From NCBI GenBank assembly GCA_017656295.1, contig JACDOC010000003.1, positions 62,001 through 126,000 of the forward strand: 64,000 nucleotides of DNA, read 5' to 3'. Every line of letters begins with the position of its first letter. Position 1 is the stretch's first letter. This DNA comes from Bacillus sp. (in: firmicutes). GTDB lineage: Bacteria > Bacillota > Bacilli > Bacillales > JACDOC01. This document shows, in pieces, positions 54,272-63,178 of this stretch. The position numbers and the translations under genes were made by a program. Under the pieces are notes generated by a model. It did not search any database, was not told the origin of the DNA, and saw nothing but the letters and a program-made list of their open reading frames with translations.

Positions 54272-55177
54272 TTATTTTGAAGCTGAACAAATTGCCAGCG
54301 CTAATGAATACAATTTACTTTCAGCACTGTCTGCACGTGAAGTTAACACGATTGGCGCTTTTGCTCCAGCGATGACAGCACCAACTTTTGCTTTGGCAAA
54401 GTAAATTAATGATTTGTATAACGCATTTCCTGTTTCAATGTTCGGAACAAGTAAAATATCAGCATGTCCTGCTACATCGCTTTTAATTCCTTTATGTTCA
54501 GCTGCTTCCACCGATACAGCATTATCAAGGGCTAATGGTCCATCGATGATGCAGTTTGGAATTTGTCCGCGTTTGTTCATTTGAGTCAAAGCTGCTGCAT
54601 CCAACGTAGCCTGCATGGCAGGGTTGACAACTTCAACAGCCGCAATCGGAGCAACTTTTGGTGTATCAATTCCAATCGCCCGTGCGATGTTTACAGCATT
54701 GTTTGCGATTTGAGCCTTTTGCTCTAAGTCTGGGGCAATATTCATCGCCGCATCCGTTACAATGGTGAAACGATCGTAACCTGGTACTTCAAAAACAGCG
54801 ACATGTGATAAAACATTCCCTGTTCTTAAGCCCCATTCTTTATTTAGTACCGCTTTTAAAATAACAGCGGTTGGTACGTGACCTTTCATTAACGCATTTG
54901 CTTCATTATTACGAACAGCTTTTACGGCTAATTCAGCTGCTTCTGCACTCGAATTCGCATGAACAATCTTGATTGCTTCATTGTCCATTAAAATCGGTGC
55001 ATGTTCTTGAAGTAGTTGTTTCGTCTTTTCTTCATTTCCAAAGAGAAGAAAACGACCAAGATTTTTTTCAACAGCGAGCGATACTGCTTCAATGACTTCT
55101 GCATCTTCTGCAGCTGCCACCGCTACTGTCGTGCGTTCAAGTTGGGTTGCTTTTTCGAGTAATGCTTCCAGTTTCAT
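54272..55177 (-). CDS. ptb: Phosphate butyryltransferase
   Basis: Converts butyryl- and branched acyl-CoA with phosphate to acyl phosphate. The 301-residue protein has the phosphotransacetylase fold, with ALMKGHVPTAVILKAVLNKE near residue 98, FTIVTDAAMNIAPDLEQK near 138 and the C-terminal GNALYKSLIYFAKAKVGAVI near 255. ATG at 55177 follows GAGG. First gene of the bkd operon, immediately downstream of a sigma-54 promoter at 55231-55246. Confidence 0.94.
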   Translation of the reverse strand: MKLEALLEKATQLERTTVAVAAAEDAEVIEAVSLAVEKNLGRFLLFGNEEKTKQLLQEHAPILMDNEAIKIVHANSSAEAAELAVKAVRNNEANALMKGHVPTAVILKAVLNKEWGLRTGNVLSHVAVFEVPGYDRFTIVTDAAMNIAPDLEQKAQIANNAVNIARAIGIDTPKVAPIAAVEVVNPAMQATLDAAALTQMNKRGQIPNCIIDGPLALDNAVSVEAAEHKGIKSDVAGHADILLVPNIETGNALYKSLIYFAKAKVGAVIAGAKAPIVLTSRADSAESKLYSLALAICSASK

Positions 55178-55230
55178 GTATGCTGCCTCAACCCTTTCTT
55201 CATTTGAATTCCAACACCATTTATTTAATA

Positions 55231-55246
55231 TGCAAAAAGCGTGCCA
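55231..55246 (-). promoter_or_regulatory. Sigma-54 (-24/-12) promoter of the bkd operon
   Basis: On the minus strand the sequence is TGGCACGCTTTTTGCA, an exact match to the consensus TGGCACG-N4-TTGCA. It lies about 54 bases upstream of the ptb ATG. The adjacent bkdR gene encodes a sigma-54 activator, as in the SigL/BkdR-controlled operon of B. subtilis. Confidence 0.93.
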
Positions 55247-55291
55247 ACTTTCATTTTATGAAAACGCTTCATTTTTTAACTTTTTCTATCG

Positions 55292-55305
55292 TGCAATTTT
55301 TTGCA
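55292..55305. promoter_or_regulatory. Inverted repeat, possible BkdR binding site
   Basis: TGCAA-TTTT-TTGCA forms a perfect 5-bp inverted repeat with a 4-base centre, 46 bases upstream of the -24 element. A similar ATTGCATG-like sequence follows (55318-55325, overlapping the bkdR end). Such repeats are candidate upstream activator sites; function is inferred. Confidence 0.4.
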
Positions 55306-55315
55306 TGTATGAAAT

Positions 55316-57385
55316 TCATTGCATGTCATTCATTGCAATGCCAAACTTTTCAAGCTTGTAATACAGATTTCGGACTGAAATTCCCAATTGTTTGGCAGTA
55401 GCTGTTTTATTACCTTTATTTTGTTCCAAAACTTGTTGAATAATCTTTTTTTCGTATTCTTGCAATAAATCGTTTAAATTTTTACTTTCGTCACTTGTCA
55501 TTGGTGTCGATTCGAAGGGCTCTTGGTCACGTTTCGGTACAAGCACCGGTAAATGCTTTGGTTCAATCCATGTTTCATGGTAATTCATAAATATAATGGC
55601 CCTTCCTAAAATATTTTCTAATTCACGAACGTTTCCTGGCCAATCGTACGCCATTAAAATTTCCATTGCTGCCTGACTAACTCCTTCGACATTGCGGCCA
55701 TAGTCTTGGTTGATTTTTTGAATCAGCCTCTCACACAATAACGGAATATCTTCTTTCCGTTTACGTAATGGCGGAATTTGAATTGGCATCCTATTTAAGC
55801 GGTAATATAAATCTTCTCGAAACGTACCGTTAGCAATCCCTTTTTCAAGATTTACGTTAGTAGCAGCGATAATACGTACGTTGATCGGAATTGGCTTTGT
55901 TCCACCGACTCGCACAATTTCGTTTTCTTGGAGCACACGCAACAGTTTTGCTTGTGTATTGGAGCTTAATTCTCCAATTTCGTCTAAAAAAATGCTGCCA
56001 TTGTTAGCCTCTTCAAAAAGCCCACGTTTCCCTCCACGTTTTGCACCAGAAAAGGCACCTTCTTCATAACCAAACAATTCGCTTTCAAGAAGAGTTTCGG
56101 AGATAGCTGCACAGTTGACGCGAACGAATTTATTATATTTCCGATCACTGGCATTATGAATAGCATGAGCAAACAGTTCTTTTCCCGTTCCAGATTCTCC
56201 TCTTAATAAAACCGTCGCCGGCGTTTTTGCCCCAAGTTTCGCTTGTTCGATCGCTAGCTTCATTTCTTCTGCTTCGCCGATAATATCATCAAATGAGTAT
56301 TTCGCTTCTAAGTTACGAATAATGCGTTTCGCTCGGTCTAACTCCTTTGTTAACGCTTGAATTTCAGACATGTCATGAATAACACCGACGCTTCCTTTTA
56401 GTTTTCCATTCACAATAATCGGAGCGACGTTGACGACTACTTCTTTTTTCTTTGGTCCAACCCGCATTTTCACCCCACGTACAGGACGTCTCGTTTGGAG
56501 AACTTTCATATGCATACTTTCCCCTTCGGAAATATCTGCAGTAGCTGGTTTACCGATGACTTGTTCTTGAGTTAATCCTGTAATTCTTGTGTAGGCTGGG
56601 TTAATTAATATTCCTCGCCCATGTTCATCGACAACGGAAATGGCATCGTCACTAGAATGAATAATCGCCTCAAGCATTGTTTGAATTTCTTTTAAGTTTG
56701 TTAGCTCTTCAGCTAAATTTACCACCTCGGTAATATCTTTAAAAACGGAAAACGCACCTATTAATTCATCATTTTCTCCGACAATCGGGATGCGCGTCGT
56801 AATAATTTTCACTCCATTATCAAGTACGAGCTCTTGGTTCATTTCTTTCCGTCTTGTTTCTAACACTCGCGGAAGACCGCTAGTTGGAATAATATCTAAA
56901 ATATATCTCCCAATCGCTTCTTCTTGCCGCACACCTATTATCCGTTCAGCGCTTTTATTAAATAAAAGGATTTTTCCGTCGCGATTAATTCCGACCATGC
57001 CGTCGCTGGTCGAATTAAAAATTAAATCTTGACGATACGACTGGGCTTTTAATTCGGAAATCAATTCTTTTTTCTCTTCCATCAATTGCGCTATTAAATA
57101 AGCCACACTTCCAGGAATTAATACCGTATCTTTATGCCGAGCGTCACGGATTTCTTTAAATACTTGTTCGTCCCCCGTTACTTCAACTACAATGTCAATA
57201 TCTTTTGTTAAAAATGGACGCCAATCTGTTCCCGTTGGCACCCCTTCTTTTTTTGCCAGTTGAATCCCTTCTGCTTCAGGATTAATATCAACGATGGCTG
57301 CAATTTCCATGACAGCGGTTTCTTTTAAAATTTTATAAATCGCACGACCACCTTTTCCTCCACCAACAACGAGTACTTTTTGCAA
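55316..57385 (-). CDS. bkdR: Sigma-54-dependent activator BkdR
   Basis: Transcription activator of the bkd operon. TTG start at 57385, with AGGAGGAG seven bases upstream, gives 689 residues, near B. subtilis BkdR; the ORF to 57427 is not the real start. Layout: an N-terminal Rossmann-like segment ([19 protein letters not shown], residues 2-20); two PAS domains (about 130-225 and 245-340); the AAA+ domain with Walker [17 protein letters not shown] near 385; the sigma-54 contact loop [14 protein letters not shown] (GAFSGA form of GAFTGA) near 437; and a Fis-type helix-turn-helix at the C-terminus ([20 protein letters not shown]). The N-terminal part may sense a ligand such as branched-chain metabolites. 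Confidence 0.92.
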   Translation of the reverse strand: MQKVLVVGGGKGGRAIYKILKETAVMEIAAIVDINPEAEGIQLAKKEGVPTGTDWRPFLTKDIDIVVEVTGDEQVFKEIRDARHKDTVLIPGSVAYLIAQLMEEKKELISELKAQSYRQDLIFNSTSDGMVGINRDGKILLFNKSAERIIGVRQEEAIGRYILDIIPTSGLPRVLETRRKEMNQELVLDNGVKIITTRIPIVGENDELIGAFSVFKDITEVVNLAEELTNLKEIQTMLEAIIHSSDDAISVVDEHGRGILINPAYTRITGLTQEQVIGKPATADISEGESMHMKVLQTRRPVRGVKMRVGPKKKEVVVNVAPIIVNGKLKGSVGVIHDMSEIQALTKELDRAKRIIRNLEAKYSFDDIIGEAEEMKLAIEQAKLGAKTPATVLLRGESGTGKELFAHAIHNASDRKYNKFVRVNCAAISETLLESELFGYEEGAFSGAKRGGKRGLFEEANNGSIFLDEIGELSSNTQAKLLRVLQENEIVRVGGTKPIPINVRIIAATNVNLEKGIANGTFREDLYYRLNRMPIQIPPLRKRKEDIPLLCERLIQKINQDYGRNVEGVSQAAMEILMAYDWPGNVRELENILGRAIIFMNYHETWIEPKHLPVLVPKRDQEPFESTPMTSDESKNLNDLLQEYEKKIIQQVLEQNKGNKTATAKQLGISVRNLYYKLEKFGIAMNDMQ

Positions 57386-57516
57386 AATCTTTCTCCTCCT
57401 ACCCAAGAGCATTGCAACTTTTTTCATATTAATATTTAAACAAAAATCGAGTTGCTTGACAATTTGAAAAGTTACGATATGATGGCTATGTAGACAATGT
57501 GAAGGAGAATCAACAT

Positions 57517-57753
57517 ATGGTGCGGTTACTAGCGTTACTTATATTATTGATTCCAGGAATTATGGCTGCCTATGGAATCAAATGGATGCGTGATACCGTT
57601 TTTGGCATCATGTCTTCGCCATTTCCGTTTTTATGGTTACAATTTCTAGCTGGTCTCGTATTTTTTATCGTCGGGCTCGGCTTTATCGGCGGATTTATTT
57701 TGCATCGTGACCGCAAACGCGGAAAAGTACAACAACGCTTTCAAAAAAAATAA
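57517..57753 (+). CDS. yqzF: DUF2627 family membrane protein, YqzF
   Basis: A 78-residue protein with two membrane segments, [20 protein letters not shown] (about residues 4-23) and [20 protein letters not shown] (about 42-61), ending in a basic, cytoplasmic [12 protein letters not shown] tail. ATG at 57517 follows AAGGAGA; the ORF starts at 57499 but those residues are not family-like. It matches Bacillus YqzF in length and place next to bkdR. Function unknown. Confidence 0.8.
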   Translation: MVRLLALLILLIPGIMAAYGIKWMRDTVFGIMSSPFPFLWLQFLAGLVFFIVGLGFIGGFILHRDRKRGKVQQRFQKK

Positions 57754-57787
57754 AGCATCCATCCTACTGCGGATGGATGTTCTTTGT
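57752..57787. terminator. Terminator between yqzF and the convergent GDPD gene
   Basis: GCATCCATCC and GGATGGATG form a stem around TACTGC, followed by TTCTTTG. It overlaps the 3' end of the GDPD gene. Confidence 0.7.
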
Positions 57788-58498
57788 TTGCCAATCGTTA
57801 TATACTTTTTTTGCTTTGACAGGATCGTCTGTAAAAATAGCAGAACAACCAACGCGATAGAGACGAATCATTTCCTTTTCATCGTTCACCGTATAAGGTC
57901 TAACTTCAATCCCGTTTTTTAAAGCGGTGATAACGATTTCGTCAGGACATACTTTTACATTCGGATGCATACTTGTTGCATGAATGGACGATGCGTACAC
58001 CCAAGGCATGTATAACCCTTCTGAATAAAGCGGTGCAATCTGGATTTGCGGACATAGGCGATATACATAAACAATGGCGTAATGATTAAAAGAGGAGATA
58101 ATAACTCGATCGAACAAATCGTATTGTTGTACGAGCTCTACAACCTTTTCTTCTAATTCTCCTCCCGTATTCGAATGATTTTTCAGTTCAATAATACATA
58201 CTAGCGAATTGGTTTTTATCCAGGTAAAAACTTCTTTTAATGTAGGGATGGTAGCGTTTCGATTCGTTTTGGCATGAAATGATTGAAGTTGTTCGACGGT
58301 CAACTCATTGACGCGTCCTTTCCCATTCATCGTTCGATCGATGGTAAAATCATGGATGACAACGACTTCACCGTCTTTCGATAGCTGTACATCGAGCTCA
58401 ATTCCGTCTGCGCCCACCTTCTCAGCCGCTTGAAAAGCTACCATTGTATTTTCCGGATATTTGGCACTATATCCACGATGAGCAAAAATTTTGGTCAC
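57764..58498 (-). CDS. Glycerophosphodiester phosphodiesterase, YqiK type
   Basis: A 244-residue GDPD with the catalytic core FAHRGYSAKYPENTMVAF at the N-terminus (His), GADGIELDVQLSKDGEVVVI near residue 31 (Glu, Asp metal ligands) and HDFTIDRTMNG. It hydrolyses glycerophosphodiesters to glycerol 3-phosphate and an alcohol. There is no signal peptide, so it acts in the cytoplasm. The start is set at GTG 58498 because AAGGAT lies nine bases before; the in-frame GTG at 58507 has no spacing. It follows the FapA-family gene, gap about 13 bases, so they may be co-transcribed. The B. subtilis name would be yqiK. Confidence 0.85.
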   Translation of the reverse strand: MTKIFAHRGYSAKYPENTMVAFQAAEKVGADGIELDVQLSKDGEVVVIHDFTIDRTMNGKGRVNELTVEQLQSFHAKTNRNATIPTLKEVFTWIKTNSLVCIIELKNHSNTGGELEEKVVELVQQYDLFDRVIISSFNHYAIVYVYRLCPQIQIAPLYSEGLYMPWVYASSIHATSMHPNVKVCPDEIVITALKNGIEVRPYTVNDEKEMIRLYRVGCSAIFTDDPVKAKKVYNDWQTKNIHPQ

Positions 58499-58511
58499 AA
58501 ATGTCACATCC

Positions 58512-60092
58512 TTATTCCAACAATAGTTTTCCTTCCGCTACATAATATGTACCTTTGACAACGGAATTGAGTTGCTTATAGGTCGATTTTAATTTTAAAA
58601 CGGTTTGCGGAAATGCTTGTCGACCGATTACGACTTGTCCTTCTCCTTTTATTTTCAAAAGCTCTTCAAACTTTTTACGTTGATTATTTAATTCATATAG
58701 TTTAGCAATCATTTTTTCTAATTCATCTTTTTGTACTTCAAATAATTTGCGCTGCTGGTCCGTCATTTGTGGTAACGAAGAACTTCTCGTTTCAATCATT
58801 TTTCTTTTTTGTTCTACTTTTTCCATGACTTCTTTGTACATCATTAAGATGTGTTTATAATCTATCTTCAGTTTTGATTTGTCAAAACCATGAACGATAA
58901 TTTCGGTCTTTATTTCAGATTTGTTTCCAATTGTTCCTGATGTAACCATATATTTCGCTTCAGCTTTTCCCCCGATGATTTGCCCTCGGCGTTCATCTAC
59001 ATGAATACGTTCAGCTTGTAACTGACACCCAATAGCTGACGAGCCGATATATATACTGTTTGCGGCCACAAGCTTACATTCATGAGCGTGTTTGACAAAA
59101 ATGTTGGTTCCCGCTTCTACGGTTGTTGCCTCGTTACCGAAAATGCCTCCTTTTATAAACACGTCTCCGCGTAGGGAAGAAATTTTTCCACAATTACTAA
59201 CTCCTATTGGACTTAATATGGAGATGTCCTTTTCCGCCACCACACAATAGCCTGGTTGAATGGTTCCTTGAATCGTAATACTTCCATTAAACTCAATGTT
59301 CCCAGTTTCTACACCAACGTCGCCTTTAATATATAGATGGGAGCCGACCGTAATTTTTCCATCACGATATTCGACGATGCCATCGATTTTGGCTTTTATG
59401 ACGGAAATTTCATTTTCTTTGTATTCAAAAATAGAGTTCACATCATAGCGAAGCGGGACATCACGTCCTGCTGGCGCTGGAACAACTTGCCCACGGATGG
59501 TCATTCCTGGTCTCCCTTCTGTCGGAGGTGTTTTTTCCCCTAACCAATCCCCTTTTTTTACTTCCTTGAAAAAGTTCAGGTCAAAAAAATCTGCCCGTCC
59601 GTCTTCTTTAATACTTGGCTTTCGATCAGGGACTTCAATCAGCCGGATTTTAGCATCCTCTCCCTTTTGAGGAGGTGTGCCTTTAGCGATAATTATCCAT
59701 TCATTCGGTTTTAGCTGGTCTTTAATTACATCATGAAGAATTCCGTGATTTATCTGTTCTTCTTCCAACGTTTGATAAACTTTATCAACAAATCGAGATC
59801 GTTCTTCTTCAAAATCATCGTCCGAACAATAAATGATCACTGAAGCTTCCATTTCATCTTTTGAGACGAAGAGTTCGACTTCATTTTTTAATTGACCGAT
59901 ATGTATATCATTTGTTAAACCTTCTTCGAGCGCTTTTTTTAAAGGTAGAAAATGAGTAATGTGAATCCGGGGATGCTGTTTTATAATTTCATTCATCTCT
60001 TTGATTGGAAACCCTTTCTTTTCAACCCGGATAAATAGCTCATTCTGTTGATTGGCCCATATGTAAAAGTAATCATTTTGAACGAGATTCAT
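58512..60092 (-). CDS. FapA family protein (DUF342)
   Basis: A 526-residue protein of the FapA/DUF342 family. The start is the ATG at 60092 (MNLVQNDYFYIWANQQNELF) after GGGAGAAAGGGG; the ORF to 60137 is not supported. Residues 1-170 are a divergent N-terminal region. The middle (about 195-410) is a series of short beta-helix-like turns (GEKTPPTEGRPGMTIRGQVV near 195, VGVETGNIEFNGSITIQGTI near 275). The end is a coiled coil (about 425-510). Family members assist flagellar assembly or polar targeting, but no flagellar gene is near. Function here is open. Confidence 0.78.
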   Translation of the reverse strand: MNLVQNDYFYIWANQQNELFIRVEKKGFPIKEMNEIIKQHPRIHITHFLPLKKALEEGLTNDIHIGQLKNEVELFVSKDEMEASVIIYCSDDDFEEERSRFVDKVYQTLEEEQINHGILHDVIKDQLKPNEWIIIAKGTPPQKGEDAKIRLIEVPDRKPSIKEDGRADFFDLNFFKEVKKGDWLGEKTPPTEGRPGMTIRGQVVPAPAGRDVPLRYDVNSIFEYKENEISVIKAKIDGIVEYRDGKITVGSHLYIKGDVGVETGNIEFNGSITIQGTIQPGYCVVAEKDISILSPIGVSNCGKISSLRGDVFIKGGIFGNEATTVEAGTNIFVKHAHECKLVAANSIYIGSSAIGCQLQAERIHVDERRGQIIGGKAEAKYMVTSGTIGNKSEIKTEIIVHGFDKSKLKIDYKHILMMYKEVMEKVEQKRKMIETRSSSLPQMTDQQRKLFEVQKDELEKMIAKLYELNNQRKKFEELLKIKGEGQVVIGRQAFPQTVLKLKSTYKQLNSVVKGTYYVAEGKLLLE

Positions 60093-60484
60093 ACCCCTTT
60101 CTCCCTTCTGCGGCCCCTTTAAGGACACAAATCGCACCCTCCCTAAAAATTATATAGGTTTTTTCATAGTGAAAACAAGACAAATAAGTTATTGTATCAA
60201 AACATGTAAATTATATGCAATTCAGCTTCTCGTGCCACACAACGCAAGTTGTCAACATAATATTTCCTCTTCCTTGATGTATTTCACCTTCATCATCCAA
60301 ATATTCCATCCTTATTCATTGATTAGAGCAGTATTTTATATAGGCTTTTTTCCATATAGGACAGGCATACATTTTATCATTAATGGACTAGCATCCATTA
60401 CGTTTGTCCACAGGACGAATAAACTGATAGTGAATCGGACATGCATGGTCAATCAACTAAGTAAGAAGAAAGGAAGGAATATAA
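60093..60484. other. Intergenic region before the ArsB-like gene, no supported gene
   Basis: Nearly 400 AT-rich bases between divergent genes. An ORF of 132 codons from 60169 overlaps the ArsB-like gene in another frame, has no ribosome site and no recognisable domain, and is judged spurious. The promoters of FapA-family and ArsB-like genes must lie here. Confidence 0.45.
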
Positions 60485-61840
60485 ATGGATGTCCAAATAC
60501 CTTTGGTATTCTTCGTCTTCCTTATGACGATGGGCGTTATTTTTTGGAGACCTGCGGGGATGAATGAGGCATGGCCTGCTTCCATTGGTGCAGGGGTCAT
60601 TTTAATAATGGGTATTGTCTCAAAGGAAGACATCATCGATATTATCAATAAAATTGGTGGTGCTTCGTTAACAATCATGGCCACCATTGTAATGGCTGTT
60701 ATCTTAGAAAGTTTCGGCTTTTTCCATTGGGCAGCCACTCGACTCATTCGTTTAGCGAACGGGTCTGGCTATCGATTATATTGGTACATTCAACTGCTCT
60801 GTTTTTTAATGACCCTTTTATTTAATAATGATGGAAGTATTCTAATTACGACTCCGTTACTTATTTTACTACTAAGAAATCTCGGGTTAAAACCTTATGT
60901 ACAAATTCCTTATTTATTAAGCGGAGCATTGATTGCTACAGCTTCTAGTGCTCCAATTGGCGTCAGCAATATCGTCAATTTAATCGGTTTGGAAATCGTT
61001 CAAATGTCTCTTTATATGCAAACAGCAATGATGTTTGTACCGGCTACCCTAGGATTGTTATTTATGTCATGGTTCATGTTTCTTGTCATAAAGAAAAAAC
61101 TACCAAAAACTTTACCAACCAGTATTTATGATATCGAGGAGACATTTTTTACGAAACATTTTCACCCGTTGAAAGGAACAATATCTGTTACAACGAAGCA
61201 AAAACGAATAAGATTGATGATGAAAATATTAATGTTTGTCTTTTTCCTTCGTTGTCTCCTTTTTGTAGCATCCTTTTTTGGAATTCCAATAGAAATTATC
61301 GCTATTCTAGGATCAGTTGTTTTACTAGGGTGGAGATGGTATTATTTACGGACCACACCAGTAGATATATTGAAAAAAACCCCATGGCATATTTTAATCT
61401 TTGCTTTTTCGATGTATGTGATAATTTATGGTTTGCATAACATCGGCTTAACCGCCTGGCTTGTAACAATTTTTGAACCGGTGGTACATGAAGGATTATT
61501 TTTTGCAAGCGTTATGATGGGAGGGCTCATTTCTATCCTATCTAATGTTTTTAACAATCATCCGGCGTTAATGATAGGAACATTTACGTTAACCGAATTA
61601 GGGCTTGACCCAATTACAATTCAAACCATCTATTTAGCTACTATAATTGGGAGCGATATGGGTTCTTTATTATTACCGATTGGTACACTTGCCTCGCTTA
61701 TATGGATGCACATATTAAGGCAGCATAAAATTAAAGTCACTTGGGGCGATTATTTAAGCGTGTCACTCATAGTGATTCCCATCTCAACAATGGTAACATT
61801 GTGTCTTCTCTATTATTGGGTTCATCTCGTCTTTGTTTAA
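60485..61840 (+). CDS. ArsB/NhaD-type ion transporter (arsenite efflux family)
   Basis: A 451-residue membrane protein with about eleven hydrophobic segments spread along its length. The IT-superfamily signatures are FNNDGSILITTPLLILLLRN near residue 118 and SNVFNNHPALMIGTFTLTEL near 355, containing the paired N-N motifs of ArsB/citrate-type transporters. The C-terminal half has LATIIGSDMGSLLLPIGTLA near 393. Arsenite extrusion is one possibility; related clades move other anions. No arsR or arsC is adjacent, so the specific substrate is uncertain. ATG at 60485 follows AAGGAAGG. Confidence 0.82.
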   Translation: MDVQIPLVFFVFLMTMGVIFWRPAGMNEAWPASIGAGVILIMGIVSKEDIIDIINKIGGASLTIMATIVMAVILESFGFFHWAATRLIRLANGSGYRLYWYIQLLCFLMTLLFNNDGSILITTPLLILLLRNLGLKPYVQIPYLLSGALIATASSAPIGVSNIVNLIGLEIVQMSLYMQTAMMFVPATLGLLFMSWFMFLVIKKKLPKTLPTSIYDIEETFFTKHFHPLKGTISVTTKQKRIRLMMKILMFVFFLRCLLFVASFFGIPIEIIAILGSVVLLGWRWYYLRTTPVDILKKTPWHILIFAFSMYVIIYGLHNIGLTAWLVTIFEPVVHEGLFFASVMMGGLISILSNVFNNHPALMIGTFTLTELGLDPITIQTIYLATIIGSDMGSLLLPIGTLASLIWMHILRQHKIKVTWGDYLSVSLIVIPISTMVTLCLLYYWVHLVFV

Positions 61841-61871
61841 CGTAGAAGTCGGTTTATTGAAGTATAGTATC

Positions 61872-61901
61872 AGACGTCTTTTTTAAGACGTCTTTGTTTA
61901 C
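61872..61901 (+). terminator. Terminator after the ArsB-like gene
   Basis: AGACGTCTT and AAGACGTCT pair around TTTT, followed by TTGTTTA. Confidence 0.8.
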
Positions 61902-62019
61902 ATAAAAACCCTTTACCATTCTCTTGGTATAAATTGAACAGGAATGCAGCGGTTTTTCATTGTCCATGATGGGTTCTATAAGGATACAATCCTGAAATAA
62001 TCATTTTCCATAATCATAC

Positions 62020-62076
62020 AAAACGCCCCCTTACTCACCGTTTGTATGAACGGTAAATAAAGAGGCGTTAATTTTC
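62020..62076 (-). terminator. Terminator after spo0A
   Basis: AAAACGCC and GGCGTTAATTTT pair around an inner hairpin CCGTT...AACGG. The element lies about 70 bases past the spo0A stop and is usable in both directions. Confidence 0.65.
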
Positions 62077-62146
62077 GGTAACTGATTGTGATATCTTTCG
62101 GATATTTATCGGGAAGTACCGTATCCCCCCACCGTCACTTACCCTC

Positions 62147-62935
62147 TCAACTCGCCCGATGCTCCAAGCGTAATTTATCAGCGACCATCGCGATGAATTC
62201 AGAGTTCGTTGGTTTAGCTTTCGACATGCTGACGGTGTAGCCAAATAAGGAAGAAATCGATTCGATGTTGCCGCGGCTCCAGGCAACTTCAATGGCATGA
62301 CGAATAGCCCGTTCGACACGGCTGGCAGTTGTATTGTATTTTTTCGCGATATCTGGATACAACACTTTCGTAATAGAACCTAATAGCTCAATGTCGTTAT
62401 ACACCATGGAAATCGCTTCACGTAAGTATAAATATCCTTTAATATGTGCCGGTACACCAATTTCGTGAATAATACTTGTAATACTTGCATCCAAATTTTT
62501 TGGTTTTTCTTCCGAAGAGGATCTAACAGTTGATGGGGTTGATTTTTTTAATACGTTACTCGATTTGTTGCTAACTTGACGAATATGGTTCGCTAAGCTT
62601 TCCATATCAAATGGTTTTAAAATAAAGTAAGATGCCCCCAATTCAACCGCTTTCTTTGTCACATCTTCTTGGCCGAACGCGGTAAGCATAATGACATAAG
62701 GCATTGGCGTATCCAGTTCACGTATTTTTTCTAAGACGGCTAGACCATCTAAATGTGGCATAATAATATCCAAAACTAAGACGTCTGGATTCGTTTGTTC
62801 TAACAAATTCAGGCAATCTTGACCATTGTAGGCGGTCCCTATCACTTCCATATCTTTTTGGGAAGACAAATATTCTTCCAATAGTGCAACAAGTTCCCGA
62901 TTATCATCAACCACGCACACTTTTAATTTCTTCAC
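62147..62935 (-). CDS. spo0A: Stage 0 sporulation protein A, master response regulator
   Basis: The phosphorelay-activated regulator that commits the cell to sporulation. The 262-residue protein starts with GTG at 62935 after GAGGAGG, as in B. subtilis. The receiver domain (1-120) has the acidic pocket VVDDN (Asp10-Asp11) and the phosphorylation site [12 protein letters not shown] (Asp56), with Lys near residue 108 in ILKPFD. After a linker (about 125-145), the DNA-binding effector domain has the conserved [20 protein letters not shown]-like block near 148 and the recognition helix [20 protein letters not shown] near 205. Its promoter region carries sigma-H and 0A sites. Confidence 0.97.
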   Translation of the reverse strand: MKKLKVCVVDDNRELVALLEEYLSSQKDMEVIGTAYNGQDCLNLLEQTNPDVLVLDIIMPHLDGLAVLEKIRELDTPMPYVIMLTAFGQEDVTKKAVELGASYFILKPFDMESLANHIRQVSNKSSNVLKKSTPSTVRSSSEEKPKNLDASITSIIHEIGVPAHIKGYLYLREAISMVYNDIELLGSITKVLYPDIAKKYNTTASRVERAIRHAIEVAWSRGNIESISSLFGYTVSMSKAKPTNSEFIAMVADKLRLEHRAS

Positions 62936-62998
62936 TGGATTTCCTCCTCAAATTCAATCGTTCTTTATTATCTATGATATGAGTTCTTTTCTAAGAAA

Positions 62999-63027
62999 AA
63001 ATTCGACAAATGTTCATAAATTCCTTT
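62999..63027 (-). promoter_or_regulatory. Sigma-H promoter (Ps) of spo0A with overlapping 0A box
   Basis: On the minus strand AAAGGAATT (63027-63019) and GTCGAATTT (63007-62999), separated by 11 bases, fit the sigma-H consensus RNAGGAWWW-N11/12-RNNGAATWW in every position. TGTCGAA at 63008-63002 is a perfect 0A box overlapping the -10 region, so phosphorylated Spo0A should bind here. Confidence 0.82.
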
Positions 63028-63077
63028 TATGAATCCTAATTTCATTCATCATTATTTTTCTTGCTTTTTCATCACAA

Positions 63078-63113
63078 TTCGACGTCAAGCCTTTTTATTT
63101 TGTTAATGTCGAA
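63078..63113. promoter_or_regulatory. Further 0A-like boxes upstream of spo0A
   Basis: TGTCGAA on the plus strand at 63107-63113 is a perfect 0A core, and CGTCGAA on the minus strand at 63078-63084 differs by one base. With the site on the promoter they make three candidates in the 240-base gap, in keeping with autoregulation. Confidence 0.6.
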
Positions 63114-63146
63114 AAATCTTTACATCTATTGTAACAAAGAACGATG

Positions 63147-63178
63147 AAAAGAGAAACAGGCGAACCTCTCGCCTGTTA
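63147..63178 (-). terminator. Terminator after spoIVB
   Basis: AACAGGCGA and CGCCTGTT pair around a short loop, with a TTTCTCTTTT tail on the minus strand. The stem starts within the spoIVB stop region. Confidence 0.7.

Larger units (their letters stand above)
61841..62146. other. Intergenic region after the ArsB-like gene and spo0A
   Basis: Contains two terminators (61872-61901 and 62020-62076) between convergent genes. No other supported feature. Confidence 0.5.

Noticed and set aside
55256-55272. cre site (TGAAAACGCTTCA) between bkdR and ptb
   Set aside because: It lacks one base relative to the CcpA consensus and the 3' half does not fit, so CcpA control is not supported.
60169-60567. 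132-codon ORF on the plus strand before the ArsB-like gene
   Set aside because: It overlaps the start of the ArsB-like gene in another frame and has no ribosome site or domain.
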